DNA of 64,000 bases from Parvibaculum sp. (GTDB taxonomy: Bacteria; Pseudomonadota; Alphaproteobacteria; Parvibaculales; Parvibaculaceae). The notes under the pieces are model-generated. The model was not told where the DNA came from. It was given only the letters and a program-made list of their open reading frames with translations, and ran no database searches. The first letter of the stretch is position 1; every line of letters begins with the position of its first letter. Shown piece after piece: positions 8,819 through 18,721 of this stretch. The stretch lies in contig NZ_JAUSBV010000002.1 in NCBI RefSeq assembly GCF_030651915.1, positions 510,414 through 574,413 on the forward strand. Direction: 5' to 3'. The translations under genes were made by a program, and so were the position numbers.

Positions 8819-9778
8819 TCAGAGCATGCGCTCAAGGCTGCGCATGACCGTTATCCGGGCCGTCAGAACGGCGACGGCCGCGGCTGCGAAGGGCACGACC
8901 GCAAGCACCGGGTAGTCTGTCGGCTGAAGCCCCGATATGGGAACCATGAACAGGCCGTCGCCGCCGCCCGTGAAGGTGAGCGTCAGGAAAGTCAAAGCCG
9001 AAAGCGCGAGACCAATCAGGCCACCACGAAATCCCAGATGCAGGAAGTGCCGCTGCACTTCTGCGGCAATGAATTTGTCACGTGCACCGATCAGATGGAG
9101 CACTTCAACCACTTCACGGTTTGCGGAGAGTCCGGCTCGCGTCGCAAAGGTCACGATCGCAATCATGGTTGCGGCGACGGCCGCGAGAATTCCGTATGCG
9201 AGCAACGTGGCCGCGCGTGCTGCACGCCGCAGTTCGCTGCGCCACTGCCGGTGTGTGTCGAGCGTTGCACCGGGCGCTGCTCCGGCGATGTCTGTGGCGA
9301 GGATTGCGAGATCGGGAGGCGCGGCCGCGTCGATGCGAATGTCGACCAGCCGAGGCAGCGGCAAATCCTCGGTAACATTGCCCGTCCCGAGCCACGGTTC
9401 GAGCAAGGCTTCCGTATCGGCGCGGGACAAGGCCGTTGCCGAAAGAATACCGGGTGTTCGATCAAGAAGCGCCATCACCGCGTCGATCTGTTCTTCGGGT
9501 GAAGTCGTGGCCGAGGGCTTGATCTGCACGGTAAGCGCGCCGGACAGATCGCGCGTCCAGTCTTGGGCCACCCGGTTGACCGAGAGCGCCGCACCAAGCG
9601 CAAGGCTGGCCAGAAAGCACATGGCCGCAATGACCAGCACCAGAGAAAGGCCGGTTGCACCGGCGGCCGGCATCACGCTTCTGGTTTCGACGAGAAGCCC
9701 GGCCAAGATGGCGCCGGTGCCGCGCGGCTCGCTGTGGAAGGTCGGTGCCGGGTCGGGGGTGCGGGGTGTGTCAGCCAC
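8819..9778 (-). CDS. ftsX: cell division ABC permease FtsX
   Basis: The inner-membrane partner of FtsE, in a complex that controls periplasmic peptidoglycan hydrolases at the septum. About 319 aa from the GTG at 9778, which overlaps the ftsE stop (GTGGCTGA). An in-frame ATG at 9856 lies deep in ftsE and is rejected. There is a hydrophobic helix near residue 45, a large periplasmic segment, and three C-terminal helices with the FtsX-like pattern NREVVEVLHLIGA. Confidence 0.9.
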   Translation of the reverse strand: MADTPRTPDPAPTFHSEPRGTGAILAGLLVETRSVMPAAGATGLSLVLVIAAMCFLASLALGAALSVNRVAQDWTRDLSGALTVQIKPSATTSPEEQIDAVMALLDRTPGILSATALSRADTEALLEPWLGTGNVTEDLPLPRLVDIRIDAAAPPDLAILATDIAGAAPGATLDTHRQWRSELRRAARAATLLAYGILAAVAATMIAIVTFATRAGLSANREVVEVLHLIGARDKFIAAEVQRHFLHLGFRGGLIGLALSALTFLTLTFTGGGDGLFMVPISGLQPTDYPVLAVVPFAAAAVAVLTARITVMRSLERML

Positions 9779-10430
9779 GGACAGCAAGCCCTCCCTTGTG
9801 CAGCACCAGTTCTGGCGCGCCTGCCGCGTCCACAAGGGCGCGATCGTGGGTGGCAATCAGCACCGAGGTGCCAAGACGGTTGAGTTCGACAAAAAGACGC
9901 AGCAGGCGCTGGCCCATTTCGGGGTCGACATTGCCGGTCGGTTCGTCGGCCAGCAACAGGTCGGGTTGGGCGACGACGGCGCGGGCAATCGCGGCGCGCT
10001 GCTTCTCGCCGCCCGAAAGCGTCGGTGGTTTTGCGCTCAGGCGATCTCCAAGGCCGACCCATGCCAGCAATTCCTCGACGTCGGCGCGGTAGCTCTCCTC
10101 GGTCCGGCCCTGGATTTTCAGGGGCAGCGCAACATTCTCGTAGGTCGTCAGGTGGTCGAGCAGGCGGAACTCCTGGAAGACGACACCGATGCGGCGGCGC
10201 AATGGCGGCAGTTCCGCGCGGGGCAGCGTCGCAATGTCCTTGCCGAACATGGTGATCAGGCCGCGCGAGGGCCTCGTTGCCAGAAACATCAGCTTCAGCA
10301 GGGAGGTCTTGCCGGCGCCGGACGGGCCGGTCAGGAAATGAAAGGATGCCGGCGCGAGGTGAAAGCTCACATCGCGCAGCACTTCCGGCCCCATGCCGTA
10401 GCGCATGCCCACATTTTCAAAGCGAATCAT
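9771..10430 (-). CDS. ftsE: cell division ABC transporter ATPase FtsE
   Basis: A 219-aa ABC ATPase with Walker A GPSGAGKT (35-42), Q-loop VVFQEF, signature LSGGEKQR (138-145) and Walker B LLLADEP (158-164). Short length, the MIRFENVGMRYG start and adjacency to ftsX identify FtsE. The ATG at 10430 is preferred; a TTG at 10454 would add 8 residues not seen in the family. It is divergent from the zinc-ribbon gene at 10639, so promoters for both should lie in 10431-10638. Confidence 0.93.
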   Translation of the reverse strand: MIRFENVGMRYGMGPEVLRDVSFHLAPASFHFLTGPSGAGKTSLLKLMFLATRPSRGLITMFGKDIATLPRAELPPLRRRIGVVFQEFRLLDHLTTYENVALPLKIQGRTEESYRADVEELLAWVGLGDRLSAKPPTLSGGEKQRAAIARAVVAQPDLLLADEPTGNVDPEMGQRLLRLFVELNRLGTSVLIATHDRALVDAAGAPELVLHKGGLAVRG

Positions 10431-10638
10431 GGACGCGAAGGTATCATGGAACAATCGTGCCCATGCAGGCTCAGGAGATCAAAAAACGGCGTTCTACCTA
10501 GCTTTTTGAATTTTTAAGGGCATCTTCTTAACGCGCCTTTAACCACGGGGCGGCTTTCAATAGGCTTGTGGAAATGCGGAACGTGGCAGGTTGTGCCCCG
10601 GTCCGTCACGGAACTCGTTGCCATCAATGTCAAACTGA

Positions 10639-11532
10639 ATGTCCCGGATGATCATCACCTGTCCATCCTGCTCGACGCGATACCCGGTGGAGGCTTCCTC
10701 CTTTGCACCGGCAGGACGGAAAGTGCGTTGCGCCAAATGCGGCCAGAGTTGGCATCAGGCACCGCCGGCCGACCTTGACGAACGAACGGAAGCAGGTGCC
10801 GAGACGACAGAGGTTGCACCGGAAGAGGGGCCTGCGCCAGCGCCGGCATTTGCTGCCGCGACGGTGCGCAAGAAGATTTTTGGCGAGAAGCCGACACCAG
10901 ACAAAGCGCCGGAAAATCCGGCGCCTCCTGGCGGCAACTCTTCTGACGACAATGACGATGTGGTCTTTGCGGATCCGCCCGGCGTTCCCTCAGGCACCGC
11001 CGACATTGGCAATCGGTTTCGCGCCCAGGTTCGACGAGCGGCGTCGATGCGGCGCGGCAAGGCACTCAATGCAGCCGGCTGGGTTGCTCTGGTGCTGTTC
11101 GTGGGCGGCACCCTGATGGGTGGCTATCAGTGGCGCGCCGATATCGCATCGTTCTGGCCGGCAACGACTCACGTCTATGCGGCGGTTGGTGCGCCGGTCA
11201 ATTTGCGCGGCCTCGAGTTCCGCAATGTTGCTTATGAACGGCAGGAAGAGCAGGGCCTGCCGGTGCTGGCCGTGACCGGTGAAGTCGTCAATGTCAGTGG
11301 CAAGGCCGTCGCGCTGCCACGATTGCGCGTCGGTTTGCGCGACGGCGACCAGAACGAACTCTATCATTGGACATTTGCGCTCGGTCAGAACGAATTGCCG
11401 GCAGACGAGGTGGCGAGCTTTGTCACCCGACTTTCGAGCCCACCTGTCGAAGCGCGCGACATTGAGGTTCGTTTCGTTCGGGAGCAGGACGACGCGGTTG
11501 CGGCAGATGCCGCTGCTCCTGCGACGGAATAG
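10639..11532 (+). CDS. zinc-ribbon (MJ0042/DUF3426-like) membrane protein
   Basis: A 297-aa protein. The first 40 residues form a zinc ribbon with two CxxC pairs (CPSC at 8-11, CAKC near 32-35), the MJ0042 motif often seen at the start of alphaproteobacterial membrane proteins. A Pro/Ala-rich linker follows, then one transmembrane helix (about 150-170) and a C-terminal beta domain with the DUF3426-like ending VEARDIEVRFV. The function is unknown. It is separated from hpt by 4 nt, so probably co-transcribed. Confidence 0.85.
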   Translation: MSRMIITCPSCSTRYPVEASSFAPAGRKVRCAKCGQSWHQAPPADLDERTEAGAETTEVAPEEGPAPAPAFAAATVRKKIFGEKPTPDKAPENPAPPGGNSSDDNDDVVFADPPGVPSGTADIGNRFRAQVRRAASMRRGKALNAAGWVALVLFVGGTLMGGYQWRADIASFWPATTHVYAAVGAPVNLRGLEFRNVAYERQEEQGLPVLAVTGEVVNVSGKAVALPRLRVGLRDGDQNELYHWTFALGQNELPADEVASFVTRLSSPPVEARDIEVRFVREQDDAVAADAAAPATE

Positions 11533-11536
11533 GGTC

Positions 11537-12082
11537 TTGAGCCAGATTGCGCCGCCCGGCACCGACATCACCGTTCTCTATCCAGCGGAGGAGATCAGCC
11601 ACCGCGTTCATGCGCTGGCCGGCGAGATCGCTGCCGCAATGGGCCGTAATCCGCTTGTTGTTCCGATCCTGAAAGGGAGCTTCATTTTCGCCGCCGATCT
11701 TCTGCGTGCGCTGCACGACGCGGGCGTAGAGCCGGATATGGATTTCATCGGCCTTTCCAGCTATCGCGCGGGCACACGGTCGCTCGGCGAGGTGCGTCTT
11801 GTGCGCGACACAGAGGTGGAGATCATTGGCCGCGACGTACTGATTGTCGACGACATACTGGAATCGGGTCGGACGCTCGCCTTTGCCAAAAACCTGATGG
11901 CCGCACGCGGTGCACGCACGATCCGCACCTGCGTCTTGTTGCACAAGCCAGGCAAGCTCGCTGTCGATGTTGTTGCTGATTTTGTCGGTTTCGATTGCCC
12001 CGACCGATTTGTTGTCGGCTATGGCATGGATGTCGCCCATGCATATCGACAATTGCCATTTATCGGTTTTGTGGAGAGCTGA
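11537..12082 (+). CDS. hpt: hypoxanthine phosphoribosyltransferase
   Basis: A 181-aa purine-salvage enzyme converting hypoxanthine (and likely guanine) plus PRPP to IMP/GMP. The PRPP loop VLIVDDILESGRT is at 101-113 with the catalytic Asp pair, and LKGSFIFAADLLR (45-57) is the usual HPRT block. No ATG is available before the conserved N-terminus. TTG at 11537, four bases after the preceding stop and just after AGGG, gives the expected length, so a TTG start is proposed. The receiver gene follows after 2 nt. Confidence 0.92.
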   Translation: MSQIAPPGTDITVLYPAEEISHRVHALAGEIAAAMGRNPLVVPILKGSFIFAADLLRALHDAGVEPDMDFIGLSSYRAGTRSLGEVRLVRDTEVEIIGRDVLIVDDILESGRTLAFAKNLMAARGARTIRTCVLLHKPGKLAVDVVADFVGFDCPDRFVVGYGMDVAHAYRQLPFIGFVES

Positions 12083-12084
12083 CG

Positions 12085-12465
12085 ATGGCGCACATTCTTG
12101 TCGCTGAAGACGAGCCCGATGTCAGAACTTTTGTTATGCGTGCGCTCAAGGGCGCAGGTCACGAGGTCGATGGCGCGGGCGACGGGAGTGCGGCGCTTGA
12201 GGCGTTGTCGCGCGCGCGCGCCAACAGGGTTCCTCATGATCTGTTGCTGACCGACATTTTGATGCCGGTGATGGACGGTGTGTCGCTGGCGCTTGCCGCT
12301 TCGCGCGATGCACCGGCGCTGCGCATCATGCTGATGACAGGCTATTCCGATCAGCGCGAACGCGCCCACGGGCTCGAAGCCATCATCCATGACGTTCTAC
12401 TCAAGCCATTCACGCTCGACGAGCTTGTTCTTCGCGTTGCGTCGGTGCTGGACAGCACCGCCTAG
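12085..12465 (+). CDS. single-domain response regulator, CpdR-like
   Basis: A 126-aa stand-alone receiver domain: acidic pocket EDE (8-10), phospho-acceptor D57 (LLLTDIL), TGY switch region and the Lys of LLKPF. The beginning (MAHILVAEDEPDVRTFVMRAL) and the absence of any output domain resemble CpdR, which in Caulobacter and Sinorhizobium targets ClpXP proteolysis during the cell cycle; assignment to CpdR is by resemblance. It ends in a palindromic CTAG that also provides the stop of the convergent TIGR02302 gene. Confidence 0.85.
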   Translation: MAHILVAEDEPDVRTFVMRALKGAGHEVDGAGDGSAALEALSRARANRVPHDLLLTDILMPVMDGVSLALAASRDAPALRIMLMTGYSDQRERAHGLEAIIHDVLLKPFTLDELVLRVASVLDSTA

Positions 12466-15023
12466 AAGCGCTGTAGCAGCCGGTCGAGATATTCGAGTTC
12501 GATCCGGGATCGGCCGAGTTCGGCGGCGCGCCTGCGCAACTCTTCGAGAATTTCCCGTGCGCGTTGCATGTCTATCTTGTCGGGCACGGTGACGTCCTGC
12601 CCCGAGTCCTGCCCCGGCATTGACCGGCCGAACGGATCGGTCCGTGACTGGCCGCGTCCCCGGCCCTCCTGCCGCCCCGCCATCCCCTGCATCAGCTGGT
12701 CGGCCATGGCTTGTGCGCCGGCGCGCATTTCGTCGATCGCCTGTCCCTGCGCGCCGGCGGCGCGGTCGGCACGGCCGTCTCCCAAGCGCTCCCCGGCATC
12801 CTGCATCGACCGTTCGGCATTGCCGAGTGCAGCCGGGACCTCGGCGCCGCTTTCGCCCAGCTGCCGAAGAATCTCGCCCAGCTCGTCGCGCAATGCCTGC
12901 TGTGCATCGGCAAGCGCCTCGAGCGACGGGGCCGATCCCGCCCCGCTCTCCTGCGGCAGCTGGCCTGGCAAGCCGGCACCGGATTGCTCTCCCTCGCCGC
13001 CATCCTCGTCAGCGCCGTGCTGCATCGCGCCGAAGGTCTGATCCATCAGATCGCGCTGTTTGGCGATCATCTCGCCCATCTTGTCGATCGCCTGTGCCAT
13101 GGCCGCTTCACCCGGACCCATCGGTCCGGCCTGCCCGGGCATTTGTAGATTCTCGAGGATGGCTTGAAGCTGCTGAAGCATGGCCTGGGCCTGGTCGCGC
13201 GCGCCGCTTTGAGCAAGTTCGCCGATCGCGTTCAGCATGTCTTCAAGTTGCCGGCGTTCGATCGTCGGAGCATCCGTGAGGGCGTCGATCGACGGCAGCA
13301 TTTCGAGCATCGGTCCCTGGTCCGCCATCAAGGCGTCCATGTAGCGATTGAAGGCGTCCTTCAAATCCGACATCAACCGAGCGATCTCGTTCTCGCTTGA
13401 GCCCTGGCTCAAAGCATCCGCGAGCGCTTTCTGTGCGTCGCGAAGATCCCTTTCGGCAAGCGAAAGATCACCGTTCTCGATGCGCAGCGCGATTGACCAG
13501 AGAAGATCAAAAATGCCCGTAAGGTCGGCGTCTCGTCGCGCCTCAGTCAATCGCCAATAGGCGGCACGAAGGGAAAGGTAGACGACCTTGTCGTCAATAT
13601 AGCGATCGGCGTCCTGCGTAAAATTGTCGATGAAGCGCGCAACACTGGCGCCCGAGCGCGGATCAAGCGCGAGACGGCGGCGTTGTTCGATAATCGCGCT
13701 TGCCAGGGGGTCGGTGAATATGCGGGCCGGCAGCATCGTCTCGACCGGTTCGGCCATACCCTCCTGGTTTGCATCATCGCGTGCCACCAGCGTGATCGTC
13801 ACCGGCAGTCCAGCCCAGGGATGAGGTGTCAGATCAGCATAGGTTTCGCCCGTGACCTCGCGTGGACGCAGCGATGGCAGCGGCAGTTGTATATGAGGCG
13901 CGGTCACGCGCGGTTCGGCCGCCGGTCGCGCCTCTTCCTGTTGGGGGGTTGCGCCAAGATCGAGCTCGATGCGCGCCTCGGCGCCGGTGATACCGTAGTC
14001 GTCCGACATTTTGTAGGCGAACCGCAAGGCACCCGATGCCGATTGTGCCAGCGGCTCGCTCAGTTCGATTTGCGGTGCTTCGTCGGGCGTCACTTCGACG
14101 CGCCAGCCGCGGATCATGCGACCTCCTTCGGTCAGTGTGAGATCGGCGGTCACTGTCAGCGAAGCATCGATCATATGGTTGTTGTCGCCGACGGTCTTCA
14201 ACGCCTGGGGCCGCTCTCGCGCATCGCCATTGTGGCTTTCGAGAACAGGCGCATTCCTCAATCCATGCACGCGCAACGACAGGACGCTGCCTTGTGGTGT
14301 GCGGATCTCTCCTTGCGCAAGCTGAACCTGATCGCCACGACGGTCGAGGTAGTGCGGCGGCTTTCCGGTATAGGCCGGCGGTGTGATCCAGGCTTCAATG
14401 GTTGCCTGCATGGAGACGCCTGCACCCGGCAGCAGCGCGGCGGCAATGCGGTCGATGCGGCCGGGGCCTGTGCCGGCAATTGCGACGACCAGCAGCAGCA
14501 ACACGGCGGCGCGCAACGCGCGTGGGTCGCGCGCGGCAAGTCCCGGCTGCGGCAGGCTGAGGCGGAGCTTGCGCAGTCGCCCGGTCACCCAGTGCTGATG
14601 TGCCACCCAGAGCGCCGGGTCGCCGGTGGATTCCGAGGCGACATCTTCATAGGCTGAAAGCGGGGAATGGTTCAGGCCGGAGGATTTTTCGAGATGACGA
14701 AAGGCACCGGCTCGCGTCGGCCATTCGAATTCACGAAACCCGCGCCAGAGCATCCACACGGTCAAGGTACCGAAGCCCGCCAGAAATATCCAATGCAGCG
14801 GCAGAGGCATGAATGCGAAAGCGCCGAACAGGGCCAGCACCAGGAATATCCCGGCCAAGCCGGCTGCCGGCCAAAGCGCGGGCCAGAATGCCTGCCAGGC
14901 CAGCAGCGCGCGCGCAATTCGTACACGCCGCTCGATGTGCGGCGGCAGCCGCATGGCGTGTGTTTCGACCGTATCCTGTGCGTTCGGTTCGGGGCCGGTC
15001 AAAGCTTTCCGCCCTTTTTTCAT
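12462..15023 (-). CDS. TIGR02302/DUF4175 family membrane protein
   Basis: A large (853-aa) alphaproteobacterial protein. There is an N-terminal region with two or three hydrophobic helices (about residues 40-85 and 170-190), a beta-rich extracytoplasmic middle, then a long helical region (about 540-800) very rich in Gln, Met, Ala and Gly with many AMAQ/AMLQQLQ-like heptads, ending in a basic helical tail. The family's function is unknown. It is last in an argH-lptM-lysA-TIGR02302 run, 30 nt after lysA. It shares the tetranucleotide CTAG stop with the convergent receiver gene. Confidence 0.88.
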   Translation of the reverse strand: MKKGRKALTGPEPNAQDTVETHAMRLPPHIERRVRIARALLAWQAFWPALWPAAGLAGIFLVLALFGAFAFMPLPLHWIFLAGFGTLTVWMLWRGFREFEWPTRAGAFRHLEKSSGLNHSPLSAYEDVASESTGDPALWVAHQHWVTGRLRKLRLSLPQPGLAARDPRALRAAVLLLLVVAIAGTGPGRIDRIAAALLPGAGVSMQATIEAWITPPAYTGKPPHYLDRRGDQVQLAQGEIRTPQGSVLSLRVHGLRNAPVLESHNGDARERPQALKTVGDNNHMIDASLTVTADLTLTEGGRMIRGWRVEVTPDEAPQIELSEPLAQSASGALRFAYKMSDDYGITGAEARIELDLGATPQQEEARPAAEPRVTAPHIQLPLPSLRPREVTGETYADLTPHPWAGLPVTITLVARDDANQEGMAEPVETMLPARIFTDPLASAIIEQRRRLALDPRSGASVARFIDNFTQDADRYIDDKVVYLSLRAAYWRLTEARRDADLTGIFDLLWSIALRIENGDLSLAERDLRDAQKALADALSQGSSENEIARLMSDLKDAFNRYMDALMADQGPMLEMLPSIDALTDAPTIERRQLEDMLNAIGELAQSGARDQAQAMLQQLQAILENLQMPGQAGPMGPGEAAMAQAIDKMGEMIAKQRDLMDQTFGAMQHGADEDGGEGEQSGAGLPGQLPQESGAGSAPSLEALADAQQALRDELGEILRQLGESGAEVPAALGNAERSMQDAGERLGDGRADRAAGAQGQAIDEMRAGAQAMADQLMQGMAGRQEGRGRGQSRTDPFGRSMPGQDSGQDVTVPDKIDMQRAREILEELRRRAAELGRSRIELEYLDRLLQRF

Positions 15024-15053
15024 TGGCTGGGCATGCAGCGGACGATAACGCCG

Positions 15054-16322
15054 TCAGTCCAACCAGCTCGGAATAATATCCTGATTCAGGATTGCGTCAT
15101 AACTGGGGCGCGCGCGCACCTCGGCAAAGTCGCTGCCGCGGACCATCACTTCGGGGATCAGAGGTCGCGTGTTGTAAGTGGATGCTTGCACTGCACCATA
15201 GGCGCCCGCCGACATGATGGCGACGAGATCGCCGCTCTTCAGGCGCGGCAAGTCCCGGCCCTTGGCAAAGAAATCGCCGGTTTCACAAACTGGCCCCACG
15301 ACGTCGTAGGCAAGACGCTCCGCGCCTTCAGCCGGCTCCGCAATCGGGCGGATGTCGTGGAAGGCATCGTATAGCGTTGGCCGGATAAGATCGTTCATGG
15401 CGGCGTCGAGAATGAGAAAGGCTCGGTCGTCGCCAAGCTTCTCATAGATGACGCGTGCGACGAGAATGCCGGCATTGCCAGCGATCAGGCGACCCGGTTC
15501 GAAGGTCAGATCGCAGCCGAGATGGCCGATCGTACGCTTCACCATCGCCGCATATTCGTCCGGATGCGGCGGCACATCGTTGTCGCCGCGATAGGGAATG
15601 CCGAGGCCGCCGCCGAGGTCGATATGGCGGATCGCGTGGCCTTCGGCACGCAACGCTTCGACCATGCCGGCGACGCGTTCAAAGGCGGCCGCAAAAGGCT
15701 CGAGTGTCGTCAGCTGGCTGCCGATATGCACATCGATGCCGCTGGCCTCGATGCCCTTCAGTTCGCGCGCCCGTGCATAGACGGCTGGCGCGCGCTGCCA
15801 GGAAATGCCGAACTTGTTTTCCGCCTTGCCGGTTGCGATCTTTTCATGCGTCTTCGCATCGACATCGGGGTTGACGCGAAGGGCGACGCGCGCGATGAGA
15901 CCGCGCGCTGCGGCCAGTGCCGCCAGAAGCTCAAGCTCGGGTTCGGATTCGACATTGAACTGGTCGATGCCCGCTTCGAGCGCGAAGGCCATCTCGCCTT
16001 CGGTCTTGCCGACGCCTGAAAAGACGATCTTGTCAGGTGTCACGCCTGCTGCCAGCGCGCGGCGAAGTTCGCCTTCCGAAACGACGTCGGCGCCCGCGCC
16101 GAGACGGGCCAGCGTCGCGATTACGGCTAAATTGGAGTTGGCTTTGACCGAATAACAAATGCGGGCCGGTTGGTTTCTGAAGGCCGCAGCGAAGACATTG
16201 TAGTGCCGTTCGAGCGTCGCGCTGGAATAGCAATAGAATGGCGTTCCGACCGCCGCCGCGATGTCGGGGATCGCCACGTCCTCGGCATGCATGATGCCGC
16301 CGCGATAGTCGAAATGATGCAT
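15054..16322 (-). CDS. lysA: diaminopimelate decarboxylase
   Basis: A 422-aa fold-III PLP enzyme catalysing the last step of lysine synthesis (meso-DAP to L-lysine). The PLP lysine is K60 in CYSVKANSN. HIGSQL (near residue 197), the glycine-rich GGGLGIPY phosphate loop and the GPVCETGD active-site block are all present. It follows lptM by 10 nt. Confidence 0.96.
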   Translation of the reverse strand: MHHFDYRGGIMHAEDVAIPDIAAAVGTPFYCYSSATLERHYNVFAAAFRNQPARICYSVKANSNLAVIATLARLGAGADVVSEGELRRALAAGVTPDKIVFSGVGKTEGEMAFALEAGIDQFNVESEPELELLAALAAARGLIARVALRVNPDVDAKTHEKIATGKAENKFGISWQRAPAVYARARELKGIEASGIDVHIGSQLTTLEPFAAAFERVAGMVEALRAEGHAIRHIDLGGGLGIPYRGDNDVPPHPDEYAAMVKRTIGHLGCDLTFEPGRLIAGNAGILVARVIYEKLGDDRAFLILDAAMNDLIRPTLYDAFHDIRPIAEPAEGAERLAYDVVGPVCETGDFFAKGRDLPRLKSGDLVAIMSAGAYGAVQASTYNTRPLIPEVMVRGSDFAEVRARPSYDAILNQDIIPSWLD

Positions 16323-16332
16323 GGTGCGGCGT

Positions 16333-16554
16333 TCAGTCGTCGTTGCCGCGCGTTGCGCGGGGTGTGCCCATGCCGTCTTGCATCGGGAGGAAGTCGATCG
16401 GCGGCTCTTCGTCTGCGGCGAGTTTGGCGTCGGCTATAGCCGGTGCGGGTGCAGCGCCGGGCGGTGGTTCAAGCGGACCCTTCTTGCCGCAACCGGCTAT
16501 GGCAGCAGCGAGAAAGACACCAAGTATGGCGATCGTGACGTATCGCAGGGTCAT
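16333..16554 (-). CDS. lptM: LptM-like small lipoprotein
   Basis: A 73-aa lipoprotein. A hydrophobic signal peptide ends in a lipobox with the acceptor Cys at about residue 22 ([10 protein letters not shown]). The GCGxKGPL start of the mature protein is the hallmark of the YifL/LptM family, which in E. coli assists maturation of the LptD LPS translocon. It is located between argH and lysA, the conserved position in proteobacteria, overlapping argH by 4 nt. Confidence 0.9.
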   Translation of the reverse strand: MTLRYVTIAILGVFLAAAIAGCGKKGPLEPPPGAAPAPAIADAKLAADEEPPIDFLPMQDGMGTPRATRGNDD

Positions 16555-17960
16555 TTTCCCCGTCCCTTTCCAGCGCCTTCGCGATCGAGTTCGGCGCGCC
16601 AGCGTGCGGCCGCCGCACGCACATTGTCGGGTGCCGTGCCGCCGAAGCTCATGCGGCTTGCGACCGAGTTGTCGACGCCCAAAACAGAGTATAGCTCATC
16701 GGTGATAGCAGGCTCCACCTCACGCATTTCGTCGAGCGTCAGCTTGTCGAGGTCGACACCCTTCTTCTCGGCCTTCGCCACCAGCGCGCCGGTTGCATGA
16801 TGCGCCTGCCGGAACGGCATGCCAAGAGCCCGCACCAGCCAGTCGGCAAGGTCGGTCGCGGTCGAAAAGCCGCGCGACGCCGCGGCGCGCATTGTCTTTT
16901 CGTTGACGGTCAGGGTCTCGACCATGCCGGTCATGGCTGCAAGCGACAGTGACAGTGCGTCGAGGGCATCGAATGTCGCTTCCTTGTCTTCCTGCATGTC
17001 TTTCGAATAGGCAAGCGGCAGACCCTTCATGACAATCAAAAGCGTCGTCAACGCGCCGACGACGCGGCCCGTCTTGGCGCGTACCAGCTCGGCCGCGTCG
17101 GGGTTGCGCTTTTGTGGCATGATCGACGACCCGGTGGTGAAGCTGTCGGGCAGCCGCACGAAGTCGAAGCCCGGCGTCGACCAGATGACGATTTCCTCGG
17201 CCAGCCTGGAAAGATGCGTCGCACAGATCGCGGCGGCAGCCAGTGTTTCGAGCACAAAGTCGCGATCCGACACGCTGTCGAGCGAATTGCGAGTCGGGCC
17301 GTCGAAGCCGAGATTGGCAGCCGTCCTGGCGCGGTCGATCGGAAACGACGTGCCGGCCAGCGCGGCCGCGCCCAGTGGGCTCTCGTTGAGCCGCCTGCGC
17401 GCGTCGGAAAGCCTGCCCCTGTCGCGCGCCGCCATTTCGACATAGGCGAGGCAATGATGGCCAAATGTCACGGGTTGCGCGGTCTGCAGATGTGTGAAGC
17501 CCGGCATGATCGTTGCCGCATGGGCCTCGGCCTTTGCGACCAGTGCGAGCTGAAACTCCCGGAGCTGACCGTCGAGATGGTCGATCGTATCGCGGACATA
17601 GAGCTTGAAGTCGGTCGCCACCTGGTCGTTGCGTGAACGCGCGGTGTGGAGCCTTCCTGCCACGGCGCCAATCAACTCCGCGAGCCGCGACTCGACATTC
17701 ATGTGAATGTCCTCGAGCTCGCGCTTGAAGACGAAGCTGCCCGCCTCGATTTCGGCCAGCACCGCATCGAGTCCTGCGACGATTTTATCGGCATCATCCC
17801 TTGAGATAATTCCGGTTTCGGCCAACATGGCCGCATGCGCCTTCGAACCCGCGATATCCTGGGCAAAAAAGCGCTTGTCGAAGCTTATGGAGGCGTTGAT
17901 TTCCTCCATGATCCGGTCGGGGCCGGTGCCGAAGCGTCCGCCCCACATCTTGTTGCTCAT
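16551..17960 (-). CDS. argH: argininosuccinate lyase
   Basis: A 469-aa enzyme cleaving argininosuccinate to arginine and fumarate. Family motifs are TARSRND (106-112), GFTHLQ (154-159) and the signature flexible loop [12 protein letters not shown] (277-288) with the catalytic Ser. Full length. It starts 54 nt from the divergent thioredoxin-like gene and leads the argH-lptM-lysA-TIGR02302 group. Confidence 0.97.
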   Translation of the reverse strand: MSNKMWGGRFGTGPDRIMEEINASISFDKRFFAQDIAGSKAHAAMLAETGIISRDDADKIVAGLDAVLAEIEAGSFVFKRELEDIHMNVESRLAELIGAVAGRLHTARSRNDQVATDFKLYVRDTIDHLDGQLREFQLALVAKAEAHAATIMPGFTHLQTAQPVTFGHHCLAYVEMAARDRGRLSDARRRLNESPLGAAALAGTSFPIDRARTAANLGFDGPTRNSLDSVSDRDFVLETLAAAAICATHLSRLAEEIVIWSTPGFDFVRLPDSFTTGSSIMPQKRNPDAAELVRAKTGRVVGALTTLLIVMKGLPLAYSKDMQEDKEATFDALDALSLSLAAMTGMVETLTVNEKTMRAAASRGFSTATDLADWLVRALGMPFRQAHHATGALVAKAEKKGVDLDKLTLDEMREVEPAITDELYSVLGVDNSVASRMSFGGTAPDNVRAAAARWRAELDREGAGKGRGK

Positions 17961-18013
17961 CGTCTTTCTCCGGGCGGCCGCGAGCCTGAACCGGGGAGGA
18001 AACGGATTGTTCC

Positions 18014-18631
18014 ATGGTTCAGATCGGACCGAAGTCTATCGCTATTCTGGCCGGCGCCGCCCTTTTGATCGTCGGGGCGGTATACTTGATCGTCTGGGGG
18101 GGCGGCAACCCGGACAATCTTGCAGACGGAGCCAAGCCACCGGCCCTGCAGGCGCTGGCTGTGGGCGACATGGCCAATTTCCGAGCCAATACGACCCCTG
18201 CGGCCGTCCCCGATGTCGGTTTCGAGGGGGAGGAAGGCCGGCATCTGACGCTCGGTGACTTCGAGGGTCGGCTTGTCCTCCTCAATCTCTGGGCGACCTG
18301 GTGTGCGCCCTGCCGTGAGGAAATGCCGGCACTCGACCGGCTGCAGGCGGCGCTGGGGAGCGAGCGTTTCGAGGTCGTGGCGCTCAGCGTCGACCACCGG
18401 GGCCACGGCCTTGTCCGACGTTTCCTTGCCGAAAACGGCATCGACCGTCTCGGCTTCTACATCGACCCCACCGCGCGGGCCAATGTCGCGCTCCGCGCCT
18501 TTGGTCTTCCGACAACGCTGCTGATCGCGCCGGATGGTCGCGAGATTGGACGTCTGGTTGGTCCGGCTCATTGGGATAGCCAGGATGCCAAAGTCCTGAT
18601 CGAGGCGGCACTCAACCTTTCAATGCCGTGA
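18014..18631 (+). CDS. TlpA-family thiol:disulfide oxidoreductase
   Basis: A 205-aa membrane-anchored periplasmic thioredoxin-like protein. One transmembrane helix (about 9-28) is followed by a redoxin domain with the active site WCAPC (96-100) and the cis-Pro loop FGLPTT. TlpA proteins reduce specific periplasmic disulfides, for example in cytochrome oxidase assembly or cytochrome c maturation. It is divergent from argH, a conserved arrangement in this group. Confidence 0.9.
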   Translation: MVQIGPKSIAILAGAALLIVGAVYLIVWGGGNPDNLADGAKPPALQALAVGDMANFRANTTPAAVPDVGFEGEEGRHLTLGDFEGRLVLLNLWATWCAPCREEMPALDRLQAALGSERFEVVALSVDHRGHGLVRRFLAENGIDRLGFYIDPTARANVALRAFGLPTTLLIAPDGREIGRLVGPAHWDSQDAKVLIEAALNLSMP

Positions 18632-18721
18632 TTGAACGGGCGAAGGGTCACCGTAACGAACCCCAAGGGCGATAGAACGGTCGTCGCCACTCTCGATTCG
18701 TTGATCGTGATGTGTCCGGCG